64,000 nt of DNA, taken from positions 95,933,470-95,997,469 of the forward strand of contig OW121848.1 of NCBI GenBank assembly GCA_933228895.1, written 5' to 3'. The notes below the pieces were generated by a model, which was given only the letters and a program-made list of their open reading frames with translations, searched no databases and was not told where the DNA came from. The DNA is from Platycnemis pennipes. Its lineage: Eukaryota > Arthropoda > Insecta > Odonata > Platycnemididae. Below, one piece after another: positions 24,595-37,218 of this stretch (position 1 is its first letter; every line of letters begins with the position of its first letter). The position numbers were made by a program, and so were the translations under genes.

Positions 24595-26886
24595 CTTAAA
24601 TAACCGCGTGTTAATACTTAACGAGAGTTGCTTCCCTTTCGCTCCCATCAGTTGTTTATGGAAAAAACATTTGCATGGCACACTATCGTATGAGTGCGCC
24701 AAGGGCCAACGAAGAATACAGGCTTTGTTTCTATTCACTTTAGCATTAACGGTATAAGCTGTGACTGCTAACTTTCTACATGCGGAAAGTTATTACGCGG
24801 TCAATATCTACAGTGGCCAAGGCACTCAGAACATAGCAACCTACAATTAAAACTATATTTTGTGAATTCTACACACTTGAGCTACTTTACAGGCTCCATT
24901 CTGATGATATCAGCTATTTCTAATATGAATTATATGGGTGAAATAATTGGGTGAAATTTGGGTGAAATTTGGGTGGAATTGGGTGAAAACCATCTAAGAA
25001 AAAAATTGTGTAGTTATACATGTTGAAAATAACACATTATCCAGAGTAGAAATTTCAAAATACACTCACTCTCAAACAATTAATCAATCCGGTTTCTCAC
25101 CGCCAGTATTAAAATTTCTTCATTCAATTTTAGTCTTCCAAATGAAACGAAATATCGCAAAACTGTGAGGCGAAGAGTATTGCGGCAAAAGCTACGATAG
25201 TTGGCAATTAATTCGATAGGTATATGGTAATGGCACTTAATATAAACCTCTTTTTGAACAATACAAAATATTTCACATGAAATTGTTACTATTCGTGGGC
25301 CACTACTTAACTTGTAGTTATTTTCACAACAGCAAATTGATCAAGAATATAAGTAAGGACCTTTATTGGGAAAACAATAAATCAGCGTGTAACAAAAGTG
25401 AACTTACAATAATAGCTATCCTTCAGAGGAGGGGTATGAATGAGAGCAATTTTACTGCCTTTTTAGTAATTAAATGACTGATAAGGCCTTTAAAAAAGAA
25501 AGAATTATACATGCAATGGGAATAATCAGTTGAATTCCTGCATATTTGACGATTTCATTGACAGTACATTGTGGTGATCGTTGTAATGAATTAGTGGAAG
25601 TCAACAAATTGAATCATTTAGCTAAACTATTACAAACATAAGGCGACACTGATATATATAATGGCAATATATCAAGTGTCACCAAAAGTTTCATGGTCAT
25701 AAAAAACCAACAATCAGGGTTAAATATTTACAAATGAACTATATGCAAGAGGAATGAAAGATGATGAATAAAACTATGTTTGCGCTAGCCATAAATATTT
25801 ACGGCAGCAGACGTTTAATGATAACCACAAACGAATCATGTTCATGCTTGAGAAACAAAAAACATGCGTGCCACCAACAGAGAACACCTCAAGACTTTTT
25901 CCTCCTCATTACAGACATTAGTATGCTCACAAGAAAATTATTGTATGAATTATGTATGAATTATACCCACGTCGCATTAAAATATGTTGAACCCAAATGA
26001 GATGTTTTGGAAAACCCCTTGGCCAGTCCATGCGTTATTAAAACTCTGATATCATCCAATTGTGAGGAGAGCGTTTCACATAATAAGTCATGGGACAATC
26101 AATCCATTACGGGGAAGAGTAATACCAACAATTTTATCCAAAAATGTTATGTAACCAGCGTCAGGTAATGAGATAAAATTCGATTTATTGGGCGCGATAG
26201 ATTTCACTTCGACAGTGGCAATCATAAAGTTAAGGGAGAAACCAGCAAGGACGCAGAAAAAAACGATTTTTTTCATCCAAATCGTTAAAGAACCGTGCAG
26301 GAAGGAAATAGTGATCGATGGCTTTTTACTTACGGTTGAATGAATTTGATTTGAGCAAATCAATTCAAGAGCTATAATTCCGTAAAAATTGACAGGAAAA
26401 TATTAACTTCAAATGCACATTCACTTATTTTACCAAAAAGCAAAAGCAAATCTGCGTCAATTTGTTGAAGAAAAAATGCGCAAAGGTGTAACCCTATTGG
26501 CTTAAGATTTTTTATACACTTTCTATTCAATATTACAAATAGTTAAATTCTAAAAATATAAATTCCCAAGGCATTTAAATCCATTAATTTAAGACTTTAG
26601 AGCTGTAGATTCCATGGTGTATTACGAACCAATGAATACCTACCACTGCGCGCCCCAAAAAATCAAATTTTTTAAAACTCAGTTTCATCAAACACATATA
26701 TGCAGGGAAAGCAACATCCAGCGTACTGCAATAAGGGTTATTTGGTATGTTGTATTAAATAAAAGAATTCTGTCATTCAATGCACAATTATAGCACAATG
26801 CATAATGAATTCACCTTACCATCACTTCACAAAAATAATGGAATGAGGTATTAATTACACGTATTCAATCTTGTTATCAATATTAA
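24595..26886. other. AT-rich non-coding DNA with a small minisatellite
   Basis: No gene recognised. At 24935-24990 a unit of about 11 bp (TGGGTGAAATT) is repeated five times with small length changes. Frames at 25277, 25761 and 26088 are short and without motif. Confidence 0.5.
24935..24990 (+). repeat. 11-bp minisatellite, about 5 units
   Basis: Successive units read TGGGTGAAATAAT, TGGGTGAAATT, TGGGTGAAATT, TGGGTGGAAT and TGGGTGAAAAC. Confidence 0.85.
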
Positions 26887-27214
26887 ACCGCATATGGATA
26901 GAATACTGTCCTTCCAACCCAAAGGCCTGGTTTCGATTCCCGACAGTTGCAGACTTTTAAGTGACAAACAGGTGAGTGCCTGACCTGAGTGCCTAGTGGA
27001 GGGCATTTCAGGTTCAGTACTCCGTCCGTCGGACGGGACGTTGAGCCGGTGTCTCCTCGGCGCCTATCATTAAAAGTAGGCTAATGCCGACTCCGGTGTG
27101 CTCTCCATCCTACCTCCATTAATTGATATGTTCCTACAATTTTCCAGACACCCACCTATCCTAAATGGCGCAAGCGACCTCAGCTGTCGGTAGCCTCCCC
27201 TGAAAAATTAACTG
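26887..27214 (+). mobile_element. Family A tRNA-derived SINE
   Basis: An A-box-like stretch (TATGGATAGAATACTG) and a B box (GGTTTCGATTCCCG, about 26930) are followed by the A body: GAGTGCCTAGTGGAGGGCAT, TTCAGTACTCCGTCCG, GGCGCCTATCATTAA, GCTAATGCCGACTCCGG, CACCTATCCTAAATGGCGC, CAGCTGTCGG and GCCTCCCC. It is full length compared with 59423-59748 but more diverged. No target-site duplication was seen. Confidence 0.85.
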
Positions 27215-30200
27215 ATTTGAACGGCACATGCACCGACGGTACTCCAAGTCATTCAGCACCCTGAGCCACTTAAAATATACACATAAAAATACATGTGTTT
27301 TACTCTGATAAGCGTTGGAATAACATTATATTACATTCTTTTAATTCTTAAACATACCGATAACTTCTACAGAGTTATTCGATAAGAGGAATTGGACACG
27401 CCACTTAAAAATTTAACCTTCCTCCACCTCTTTTTATACTAACATCCAGACAATTCCATTCACATTCTACAGTTTAGCATCTGTTTAAGCATCAAAATTT
27501 AGGTGCTTCAATTTTCATTTTCAAGCGGATCGGTTGCAAGGAAATAAACTGATGTAGCGCTCGAAGCCATCGCAGTAAGAACAGCTGGCGAAATCTTTCC
27601 TGGAGCGCATAAGTACGGTGATGAAGCGATCACTACACCGCCCGCCGTAAATGGTCCTCTCGCAACACCTTGCCTTAGGGGGACCTCCCGAAGACAAGGC
27701 AGACCTTTTATTTCCCTGGGAGGCGAGTGATTCTTCTCTGAGTATCCCATTTTCTACGAGCCACTTCCCACACAATTCGTTCCTAACGTTTTCCACAACT
27801 CAGCGAAGAAAGGCTCGCACACAGTTCGTGTGCACTGATGATAAACGACTTACACAATATACCGAAGGCAAAAACAAAAATGAAGTCATTTAATTTATAT
27901 TTTAGTTTCTGGTTCAAAGTCACCACACTGAGTTGTAGCCTTGGTAAGCTAGTTCAGATTCGTACATTTAGGGGGTAGATATTGAATAGAGAATGGAAAA
28001 ATTTAGAGAACAAGGTTTATCTTTTTTTTTCAAAGCATTCAGTAAATATAATTCATCGGGTAAGATGTGCACTGCCAGGTTGTGCACTCTATTTTCACAG
28101 AAAGCTACGGCATTTATTTTTAAATTAAAAGATGTAATAGTGATCCATTGCATATACAATATCATTCCAATAATTCTCAGGTCAACTTTTGAAGTTTAAA
28201 AAGGCGTTCATTTCAACAGCAATACTTGCTTAATATGGTACATACAGGTGACCGCCATCTCTACCAACTCTAAACTGGCCTTTCTCCATACCATTTCAAC
28301 TTGAACTCTCCAAGAGAAGAACAAAAAGAGGAAGAGGCATGAAGTTAGTTCGCCCAGAAAAAGGCCTCTCGAAAAACGTCTCCAAGACTCGGTTTTGTCG
28401 GCTGTCTTTTATTTCCTTTTTTCTTGAGGCGCTCATTTTCGTTCCACTCTTGTTTTTTACCATTATTTTGACCGGACGGCAGTGGTGGCGGCGCAAGCAA
28501 CTTATTTTTCTCTCATCCAGAGCCTCTTTCGCCTTCCTCCCCTCGCGCAACCAATGACTCCCCTTTTTTTACGTCGATGCACTTTTCCAAGGTCCATTAA
28601 TGTTCATTTCTTTATCGAACCTTGCCCTCGCGTAGCCCTCACATAGAATCTCTCATACATTGCTTCCTGAAGGAAGAAAATACAAAACTTTGACACCAGG
28701 TTCGGTTGGATAAGTATTCATCCTAGAACGCTCAGGAAGTAAAATTTGCAGACGATAAAGCGACTTTTAAACTGAATGCATTTGCATCCAGTTGCACTGA
28801 AATTATCTTTTCCATGGAATTTCCACCTCTTAAGGATCTGGTAGCTGAGAATTTTTATCGAGTCAAGCCAACATCTTCTCTAGGCCAAGGGGTACCGGAA
28901 ATAAAACGTGTTCAATGGGCGAGAGCTAACTAAGTTTGACAGCGAGGAATATGTTTAAAATTTTAAGAATATTAACTTATTTGCCAGTGATAAAGGCTTC
29001 ATGTTAAAATATCTCGATGTTTTAACCCGAAAATCTCACCGCAAAGAGGCAACAATTTTGTATTTTCTTTCCAATAACAGCCATCCTTTCAGAAAAATAC
29101 TACGTGCGACTGGGGGGTGTCCGAACCAGAAAAAAATCAAAACAAATAGGATGGAAATAGCTTCACCTACCTATCTCCAGGTAATGAGTTAGGAGTAACG
29201 AAAGAAGAGAGAAGCCTTAGGTGCCGAAAAAAAGCATAAAAATGAGAGAACAGCGATATTCCACTGTCACACTTGTTCACCGTCACAAACGTGAAGAGAG
29301 ATGTGGGACAGGAACACTGGAACTATAGGAATTAGTTTCATCGAATAAGATAACAATAAAAAAGCTGACCGAACAATGCACATTTTTATGGGACTAATTT
29401 CATTACCAAACTAAATAAAAAATAAAGGATGAATCGAGAATTAATAACATTTCCCCACTGATCACATAATACATTTTTTACTTTGAATAAGAATCCCTAG
29501 CCCTGTGCGAGACGAAGGAAGATTGGGATCGTAGAATGGAGTGGGTTGTCACCCTCAACCAGTACAAATTCCACCAAGCACAAAAAGATTGCAAACCTCA
29601 GTACAGCATAAATGTATTTTTTCAGCCTCTATTGAAATAATCATAATATACGAGCCCTAGTACAATACTTAGTAAGAATATTAGTAATTGAAGTAGAGGC
29701 AAGCAGAAGCTATGACACCGATGCAATATCAGAAAAAAATGGCAGAACGTGGAACGGCAATCTTAAATTAAAATCAAAATTTCATGATTAAAAAAGGAAC
29801 TCCAAGCAAGGTAAAAAAAAACTGGCGCGGCAATAGGCTGGAGACAAGGTAGGGGATCACATTTGAACTCACATTCCAAGAAATGAACGCGGCGAGTTGG
29901 AGGGCTGGTAAAAAAATAATAACAGCGCCCGGCACTGTGAACTTTCCGCTGGAAATTATCAAGGAAGGATATTATTGCGAAAAGTCAGTAATTAGGCCAG
30001 ACTTGGATAAAAATTGTTTAACTGCCATGAATAACGAGAAATGTTATCGAACACCTGAGAGGGGAGGAGAATGGCAAATTCTAAAGGCGGAGGACAAGCG
30101 AAGAGAGAGAGAGAGCATTGGATGATTTCGGAGAACTGGAAAGAGGCACTATTTGAAAGGGAAAGGGAGGAAGAAGAAAAGTGATAGGGGGAGAAAGGGT

Positions 30201-33046
30201 TATAAACATTATCTTGAGGAAGGGAAACGAGCCAAATTATCAACAGACGTTGAATCAGAGGGAAAAAGAACAAGGCATAACGGTAAAAGGCTAGAAAATG
30301 AAGTAGCGACAAGCACAGAAAAATATGAGGAACGACAGCGACATCAGTGAATTTCGCTCAAATAAGACGCAATATAGAGTATTGTAAAATCATTACAAAC
30401 GATTTTATAATATATCGACTCACTGATGACATTTTAAATAATTCGGATTAGCGGAAGATAGCTCTTGTTTGTAGAAGTTAAGATACAACTAAGCATTTAA
30501 AGCCTCAGTCATCAACTCAAATTTAACTCTCGTTAACTAAGTTATCTAAAATGCCTGATGGATTAAAATCTATGAATACTAGATCAAATCACCAATAAAT
30601 GCGAGGAAATAGTAATGTACCTCAGAATTTGACATAAGCCATCCCTCAATGAAATGCTTCTACTTTAGTTTCGCAAGTACAAGAAATATTAGCGGTAAAA
30701 ACTATGGTTGTGGGATTGGAATTCATACATATAAATTTATGGATATAAATTTTATTAGCCTCAGCAATCCAATTTCTTTGGTTTTGTCTTTTGTAGGTAT
30801 ATAGGTATTTTGTGAATCACGATTAGATATTATCCCATTCTAATTAATCTAAGGGTTATTATACTTAACTCTAGCAATATGGAAAAAATTTAAATCGAGT
30901 TTACTTGAGGATAAGTTTATTGACCGGCCAAATAGTGACTTTTACATGCAATAGCAAGTAAAAATGGTCGTACCTAAAGTTGATTTACGTACCCAAACAT
31001 TCCATGATGCAGCATCTTAGTGTAATTTAAGAATACCTACTTTGTATATCGGTTTACCGAGATATTGCGGAATGAAAAGCCTGGATGGTTTAAGCAAAAA
31101 AATCGAGAAAAAAATATAAAAGAAATACATAGTCATGTGATAAAAAATACGAGTAAGCAGTGCGGCAAGGAAGGAATGAGGAACAAGTATTTATTTTCGT
31201 TCGGAATAGTGGAATGGTATGAGGGGAGCCGGTGGCCCGAGAAACAAGCTTGTGGGGGTGGAGGGGGGGATAGCGTGAGGGGGGAGAGAGGGGAGGCGTA
31301 ACAAAGACCTCTTTCGGGGAGTCAAGCGGAGAGAGAGCGCAGGACAGCATGAATGGGAAATTGCGTCCCGTCAATGTGTATTACGGTTTGCGAGTGCAAT
31401 TGAGCAGGAGGGTATCTGCAATTGTGGAGGGGAATGGGGATAGCAGGAGAGGGTAACAGAGGAAACCGCAGAGGAGCTGTTTTGTTCACTGAGTACGGCC
31501 CGCAATGAATTGTGGTAAGCTCGGGTGGAGGGTAATGGCTGAACCATTTCACGCCCAGCGGTTTCCATTGATTAGTTATTCAGTGATTCGCCAATTTCCC
31601 TCTTTTTGTTCCATCTTTAAAAAAAACGCTTCAGTGAGAAGGTTTGTCGACCGGAGTTAACGAGTTTCTCACCCCATATCTCCGAATCCGCTTAAACATT
31701 TGGAAATTTGCATGCGAGTGACATCACACATCACATGTGGAATATCAAATGCCTCCCACGAGTATAACAGCCCAAAATTACTCAAAACGTTAATCGAAAA
31801 CTGCAGAAATTAAGGATGACAGAAATGAAACTAAATAGTTGACGTAATGATCTCAGGAAAGATAAAATTCATTGTTCGAGGAAAGGTCCACACACTTTTA
31901 GAGCAAAGTGTTTACTGCATGTCAAAATACATCACAAAGAAAGAGATAATTGCTAAGAACATACGCTGACAAGATGTCTTACGTGGAGTAATGTTTTCCC
32001 CATTATTACACATACGTATAGACGTGGACGAAAATATCCGAAAATATGTACAATCATTTCCACAGATTACTACCATGTAAATTCCTACATACTCTTACAT
32101 GAAACTCCAGAATTATTTCTCAAATTATTCCCTTAATAAAAGAGGGGTACTCAGCGATGCATGAAAAGTATGTGGACAGTGAAAAAGGCAGTGGATATGT
32201 ACACTAATCAAGTGGAACGATACCTCAAATACGACCCAAAGAGGCGAAATACTATTACGCCTCGTTAAATCCCTAGTGTCATTCTTTGGATAAGCATGCC
32301 CGAAGACGGATAACCTCTGCTCTAAACTGAGATTTAACATATTCTATTTTATTACTGCAATTCTAATCTCACAACCTGAACACTGTAAAATGTCATGGTA
32401 TTCAGAGAGCACGTTATGGAGTGGCGAGGATTGATCATTCCGGTATAACTAAAATACGAGCTCGTGTATGGGCACATAGCTTCGATATTTGTCTCAAGAC
32501 TTCAAAACAGGAAGTTGGCAGTCTTTTTTGATATAACGAAGCAGGTCAATAACCGTTAAGTATCTTAATCATATTCAGAACCTTCAAGACATGTATCAAC
32601 GCATGAAGTAATCATACGTATGATAAAACTGCATGAGGATGAGGTCTCTTATGTATTTGACATTAAAATCGATGCATTATTTCCTAAACATAATGTTCCT
32701 CAAATGAACTAACAATTCAACAATTAAGGAATCCTGGCAAAGGTTACACATTTTTAACACGACTTACCCCGAATCGATAAGTTAGAGCAAACATTATATA
32801 AATGTCCGCAACATCTGTCCCATCGTATATCTTAGAACTAATTTGATGAAGAGAAATGCCTAAAACTTCATCGAAGTTCCGTTTGACCGGGAAAACCATT
32901 TTCATTTTAGTAAACGATCCTGTTCGGCTTTATCAGTAATGTCATGTTTATATTGGATAAATGCCATTTTCAATTTTTTTCATAGTGCGAATCTTTCAAG
33001 GAAAGGTAGAAAGAAAAGAAAGACCAAGTATAAATACCTACTTGGA
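27215..33046. other. Non-coding DNA with local GC-rich and purine-rich patches
   Basis: No gene recognised. 27510-27790 is moderately GC-rich with overlapping frames on both strands, the longest being 91 aa on the minus strand, none familiar. 30060-30180 and 31210-31300 are purine-rich on the plus strand and give Lys/Arg/Glu- or Gly-rich frames. 28300-28640 is mixed. No SINE or LINE was spotted. Confidence 0.4.
31210..31300 (+). repeat. G-rich polypurine tract
   Basis: Plus-strand runs such as GTGGGGGTGGAGGGGGG and GAGGGGGGAGAGAGGGGAGG contain four or more G-tracts and could form a G-quadruplex or triplex. This is a structural observation only, with no function shown. Confidence 0.5.
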
Positions 33047-33048
33047 GA

Positions 33049-33240
33049 AAGGCGGCGGCGTGGTTAAGACCTCGCCTGCTAACCCGAGGGTCGCGAGTTC
33101 GAGTCCCGCCTGAGTGGGTTTTTTCACCGCTCAGGACATGCTTGTGTGTGCTCGTCCGTTGTTACATGTTAAATACCCCGATGTAAAGGCCGCTGCTTTC
33201 GGCGGTAGTGGAAAATAAATAAAATAATAAAATAAAAAAA
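33049..33240 (+). mobile_element. Family C tRNA-derived SINE
   Basis: The head GGCGGCGTGGTTAAGACC (A-box-like), CTGCTAACCC (anticodon-loop-like) and GCGAGTTCGAGTCCCGC (B box, about 33095) resembles a serine-type tRNA. It is followed by a short body with ACATGTTAAATACC, CCGATGTAAAGGCC and an AATAAATAAAATAATAA tail. A second, diverged copy is at 59928-60110. The body and A-rich tail show that it is a SINE and not a tRNA gene. Confidence 0.8.
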
Positions 33241-34892
33241 CTCATCGGCTACAACCTAATCATAGCTAAAGGCACCTGTTCATGCTCGGTTTACCTAACA
33301 TACGATCTGAAAAATCTGAAATTAAAAAAAATGACAAACTACTAAGTTTTGAACTAAGTACTTCAGTGTACGAATCCAGTATTCAAATAAAAGTGCTCAT
33401 ACTCCAATCTCCCGACTACGCATTCTGGTGAAAAATGAGTTATGGAGGGCATAAATAGTATTAGCTCACCTCATCTAAAAAAGACGGAAAAGGAAGTTCA
33501 CTCGTCGAATGCAGTTCCTGATACATAAATGAATATGTAAAAAAATAATAGATTTTATATTAAAACACCATACAATTTTTCACACGCTCTATCCTATTTC
33601 CATTAATTTTATGGGTAACAAGTCATCCTACTTTCCGACAAAAATTATCACCTAAAGCCTCTTAAACGCGTACATTTTTGGAACGTTGAAAATACAGATT
33701 TGCTAATTGTTGACGATGAGAATATGGATATTAGTGATTTTAGAGAAGTGAAGTCGCTTTTCCCTCACATCGTGAAAACCATAAATCAATGTGAGAATCT
33801 ATACCAAGAATCCTCCAAGGATAAATCACAAATAACATTAGAATGATGATCCAGAAAAAACGTTGGATATGTTGCGATATACGTTACATTGGTTTCTTTA
33901 ATCTGAGAGAAGACCCGAGTGAAGTGTTGCGTCAAGCCAACCTTAGGATTAATTATGGATGACGATGACCATTTGCTTGAGTAAGTTGAAGTAAAAATAA
34001 ACCATATGACGTAGGATATTTCCCAACTATTATTCTTTACAGGCAATAAACATTAGAGCTTGCCTTGGTGACTCGATCCCATGTGCGTATCCCAAACACC
34101 ACACGTAAGAATTATATCTATTTATGCTTTGACATACTTTCCGAATCAAAACTCTTTCGACATCTCAATGATAACAAAAAAATAATAATATGATTACGAC
34201 GATATAAAGTCTTACATTTTAGATATTACCGTTCTATATCTCATTTCTTTCAGTAATTTTCTAATAAGAGTAAACGAACAAATTTCACTTTCATATGATT
34301 AAAACAAAACTGTTCATGAATAAAAATGTTTTTTCCTTAACCACGGATAATATCATATGATGACCTCGAACGCCTCAGATTCATTGTGACTATCCATTCA
34401 TTGCTCCTGTCCATAAATTAATCTTATTTGTCTTGTGCCTAACTCTATTACACTGGGTTCATACTAGCATGTAAGTAATGCATTTGTTCAGCATTGCATA
34501 TAAGTAATGCCTCATACAAGAATTTACCACAGTTCCCTGGGTGCAATTAATGAAAAGCCTCAGGGTAAAGTAACATAAGTGAATACTAAAAAGTAGATAA
34601 ACTCAAAATAACAAATAAAGCGGAAGAGACAGAAAGAGACGGAAAGTAGATGACTATTTTGAAAAATTCCACACTTAATCGTTGAATGTCGTTAATACTG
34701 AATGTCGTTATTACGTTGAAGAACGTTAATACTGAGTAACGTTATGAAACGATGATGGGAAAGGAGCAATGTAATATACAGTATATACCATATTTTAATC
34801 TAAAAAGTCAGTCAAGTTACACCTTAAAAAAGAAATGGCATGGAGCTAAAAAAAAATATACCACAAAATATTAGCGAGTTCCATAAAAATAG
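33241..34892. other. AT-rich non-coding DNA
   Basis: No gene recognised. At 34684-34744 a degenerate short repeat (AATGTCGTTAATACTG, AATGTCGTTATTACG, AACGTTAATACTG) occurs. Confidence 0.45.
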
Positions 34893-35684
34893 TAACCTAC
34901 TATCGGCGCAAAAAAGGTAGAACGCTGAACTTTAAGCCTTTGTATGAAATCCTGCCAAAGCCCCATAGAGTTGTGTAATATATCGTTTTACTCCTTGTTT
35001 ATTTGATTACAACATTAAATCATTAAAAAGTGTTTAAACGTAAACGTTTAGCTTCTACGGTCGAAAGAGTGAAGAAGAACACGCGAAAAACTAGGAGAAC
35101 GGCGAAACGGTCTTCTTCTTCATCTCGTCACGGGCAAAATATTTGATTGGAGCACTTCATTGTTTTTTTGTAGATAGAACAACATCTCCACATTACAAAT
35201 ATTTTTTTAAAATTAAATTTTACCCATTATTTGATTTTTAAAATGGCCTAAGGTTAGATTTCAATTTCCGAGGTGTACAAAAGTACATGAATATCGAGGT
35301 TACGTATGCTATATGGAAATAATATTTCAAAACTTTTCATGTAAGGAAATGTTGATATTGTTCCTCTTACTTAAAATAAATCACAAAGACGAAAATCGCT
35401 CCGCGGCAATGCACACTACCATTTTACGCTGTTGGCAATAGTGAACTCCTGGTCGCGCGCGGCTCAGATCTCTGGTAATACGTCCGTCGAGTGCTATGCA
35501 AGAAAAGCACGTATATAAACTATCTAAACACTCAAAACATGTAGTTAATATTTAATTATAACAGTTAATCATTTATCCCTTGAAATTGCCTTCATAAGTA
35601 ACAAATACATGACAAAACGAAAGAAAATAACAATGAATTAATATAAAAACATCTACACTCAGCATGTATGCATTTTTTCAATAT
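34893..35684 (+). repeat. Left terminal inverted repeat
   Basis: It pairs with 36425-37218 over about 790 bp. Anchor blocks readable in both arms include GAACGCTGAACTTTAAGCC, CCATAGAGTTGTGTAATATA, AAACGTTTAGCTTCTA, CACTACCATTTTACGCTG, CGCGCGCGGCTCAGATCTC-type sequence near 35455, CATGTAGTTAATATTTAA-like sequence near 35540, and CAGCATGTATGCATTTTTTC at the inner end. Some differences are single substitutions. Confidence 0.9.
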
Positions 35685-35727
35685 GGATATTTCTTTTCTA
35701 GGTAAAATCCGTGGACGGTTTGTCACA

Positions 35728-36054
35728 CTACACTTTGAATATTTCGCTAACGATAACTGGAGGTCTGCCTGGGCTTGATATTGGTTGCTTGGGTGCACTG
35801 TCTTCGCTGAACTTCACCTCTTTCTTTATTCTCCTTACCGTCGACTCGGATACTCCGCAATCTTTGGACACATTTTTCTTCGCCTGTTTCCTTGGGATTT
35901 CTTTTTCATCTTTGCTATAATTTTCAAAATAAGCAATCACATTACTGATCACTTTTTTTTCCTTTAAGGTTACGTTGGGCCTCGCACGGTCTTGCCTGTT
36001 TCCTTCATTATCACCGCAAATATCTTGCAATACTCGCCGTTTCGTAAAAGGCAT
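35728..36054 (-). pseudogene. Transposase N-terminal fragment (HTH + GRPP), 108 codons
   Basis: This frame lies inside the long-TIR element. It starts at ATG 36054 and stops at 35728, about 40 bp from the inner end of the left inverted repeat. The protein is basic. Residues about 32-79 look like a helix-turn-helix: EKKVISNVIAYFE, a spacer of Lys/Arg/Glu, then GVSESTVRRIKKE as the recognition helix. Residues 96-99 are GRPP, resembling the AT-hook-like GRPR linker that follows the first HTH in Tc1/mariner and IS630-type transposases. No DDE/DDD catalytic domain is present, and transposases of this class are usually three or more times longer, so it is truncated. It could still encode a DNA-binding repressor of transposition, but nothing shows that it is expressed. 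Family assignment is an inference. Confidence 0.6.
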
Positions 36055-36240
36055 GGTGTCGTTAGAATGACGGAATGCAAACTGAGGTTTTGATCGGGAG
36101 TTTCAGAATTCCGAGAAATTTTCAACCCTTTTGGGTTAGACCATCCAGCAGCCCTTTTCTAGGCTCATGAAGTTTGACCCCAGGGTACAAAGGGCATTTT
36201 TTTTCCTTGTCAGCGCTGGGTAGAGGTCTCACTGCTACTA

Positions 36241-36462
36241 AAAACATATACACACAGCATGTATGCATTTTTTCAATATCGCATAAAACGAGAGGAAACA
36301 ATCATCATGAATAACAAATAGGTTGATTAGCATTGTTGTTAACATTAACATTATAATTGTTAACAATCTCGTGATAATCAATTTATTTGTTATTCATGAC
36401 GATTGTTTCCTCTCGTTTAATGTGATATTGAAAAAATGCATACATGCTGTGTGTATATGTTT
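36241..36462. repeat. Nested palindrome inside the long-TIR element
   Basis: The left arm (36241 to about 36330) repeats, in the orientation of the left TIR, the sequence found inverted at about 36362-36462. Matching blocks include CATATACACACAGCATG, GTATGCATTTTTTCAATATC, AAACGAGAGGAAACAATC and ATGAATAACAAATA. The 25-base block starting CAGCATGTATGC therefore occurs three times in the element (35660, 36255 and inverted at 36425-36449). Confidence 0.85.
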
Positions 36463-37218
36463 TCATATTAATTCATTGTTATTTTCTTTCGTTTTGTCAT
36501 GTATTTGTTACTTATGAAGACAATTTCAATGGATAAATGATTAACTGTTATAATTAAATGTTAACTACATGTTTTGAGTGTTTAGATAGTTTATATACGT
36601 GCTTTTCTTGCATAGCACTCGACGGACGTATTACCAGAGATCTGAGCCGCGCGCGACCAGGAGTTCACTATTGCCAACAGCGTAAAATGGTAGTGTGCAT
36701 TGCCGCGGAGCGATTTTCGACTTTGTGATTTATTTTAAGTAAGAGGAACAATATCAACATTTCCTTACATGAAAAGTTTTGAAATATTTTTTCCATATAG
36801 CATACGTAACCTCGATATTCATGTACTTTTGTACACCTCGGAAATTGAAATCTAACCTTAGGCCATTTTAAAAATCAAATAATGGGTAAAATTTAATTTA
36901 AAAAAAATATTTGTAATGCGGAGATGTTGTTCTATCTACAAAAAAACAATGAAGTGCTCCAATCAAATATTTTGCCCGTGACGAGATGAAGAAGAAGACC
37001 GTTTCGCCGTTCTCCTAGTTTTTCGCGTGTTCTTCTTCACTCTTTCGACCATAGAAGCTAAACGTTTACGTTTAAACACTTTTTAATGATCTAATGTTAT
37101 AATCAATTAAACAAGGAGTAAAACGATATATTACACAACTCTATGGGGCTTTGGCAGAATTTCATACAAAGGCTTAAAGTTCAGCGTTCTACCTTTTTTG
37201 CGCCGATAGTAGGAGGTA
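36425..37218 (-). repeat. Right terminal inverted repeat
   Basis: Inverted copy of 34893-35684 with few substitutions (for example ATTACAAAT in the context CCAC versus CCGC, and GACGGTC versus GATGGTC types of change). Its outer edge carries TACCTCCTACTATCGG on the minus strand, two bases longer than the left terminus before the TA. Confidence 0.9.

Larger units (their letters stand above)
34893..37218. mobile_element. Long-TIR DNA transposon, about 2.3 kb
   Basis: The left repeat (34893-35684) and the right repeat (36425-37218) are inverted copies of about 790 bp with few visible mismatches. Outer termini share CCTACTATCGGCGCAAAAAA, and a TA dinucleotide is present at each outer edge (34893-34894 and 37217-37218), though a 2-bp difference blurs the exact ends. 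The internal 740 bp holds a transposase-like fragment on the minus strand (35728-36054) and a nested palindrome (36241-36462). High arm similarity suggests a young insertion. It lacks most of a transposase and is probably non-autonomous. Tc1/mariner/IS630 affinity is inferred from the TA flanks and the HTH plus GRPP protein. Other TIR superfamilies are possible. Confidence 0.85.

Noticed and set aside
24935..24990. Telomere-like GGGT repeats
   Set aside because: The unit is an 11-bp TGGGTGAAATT, not a telomeric TTAGG/TTAGGG array, and only five copies are present.
33049..33115. tRNA-Ser-like gene
   Set aside because: The head continues into a SINE body with an A/T-rich tail and has a second copy at 59928. 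The variable arm and stems are not intact.
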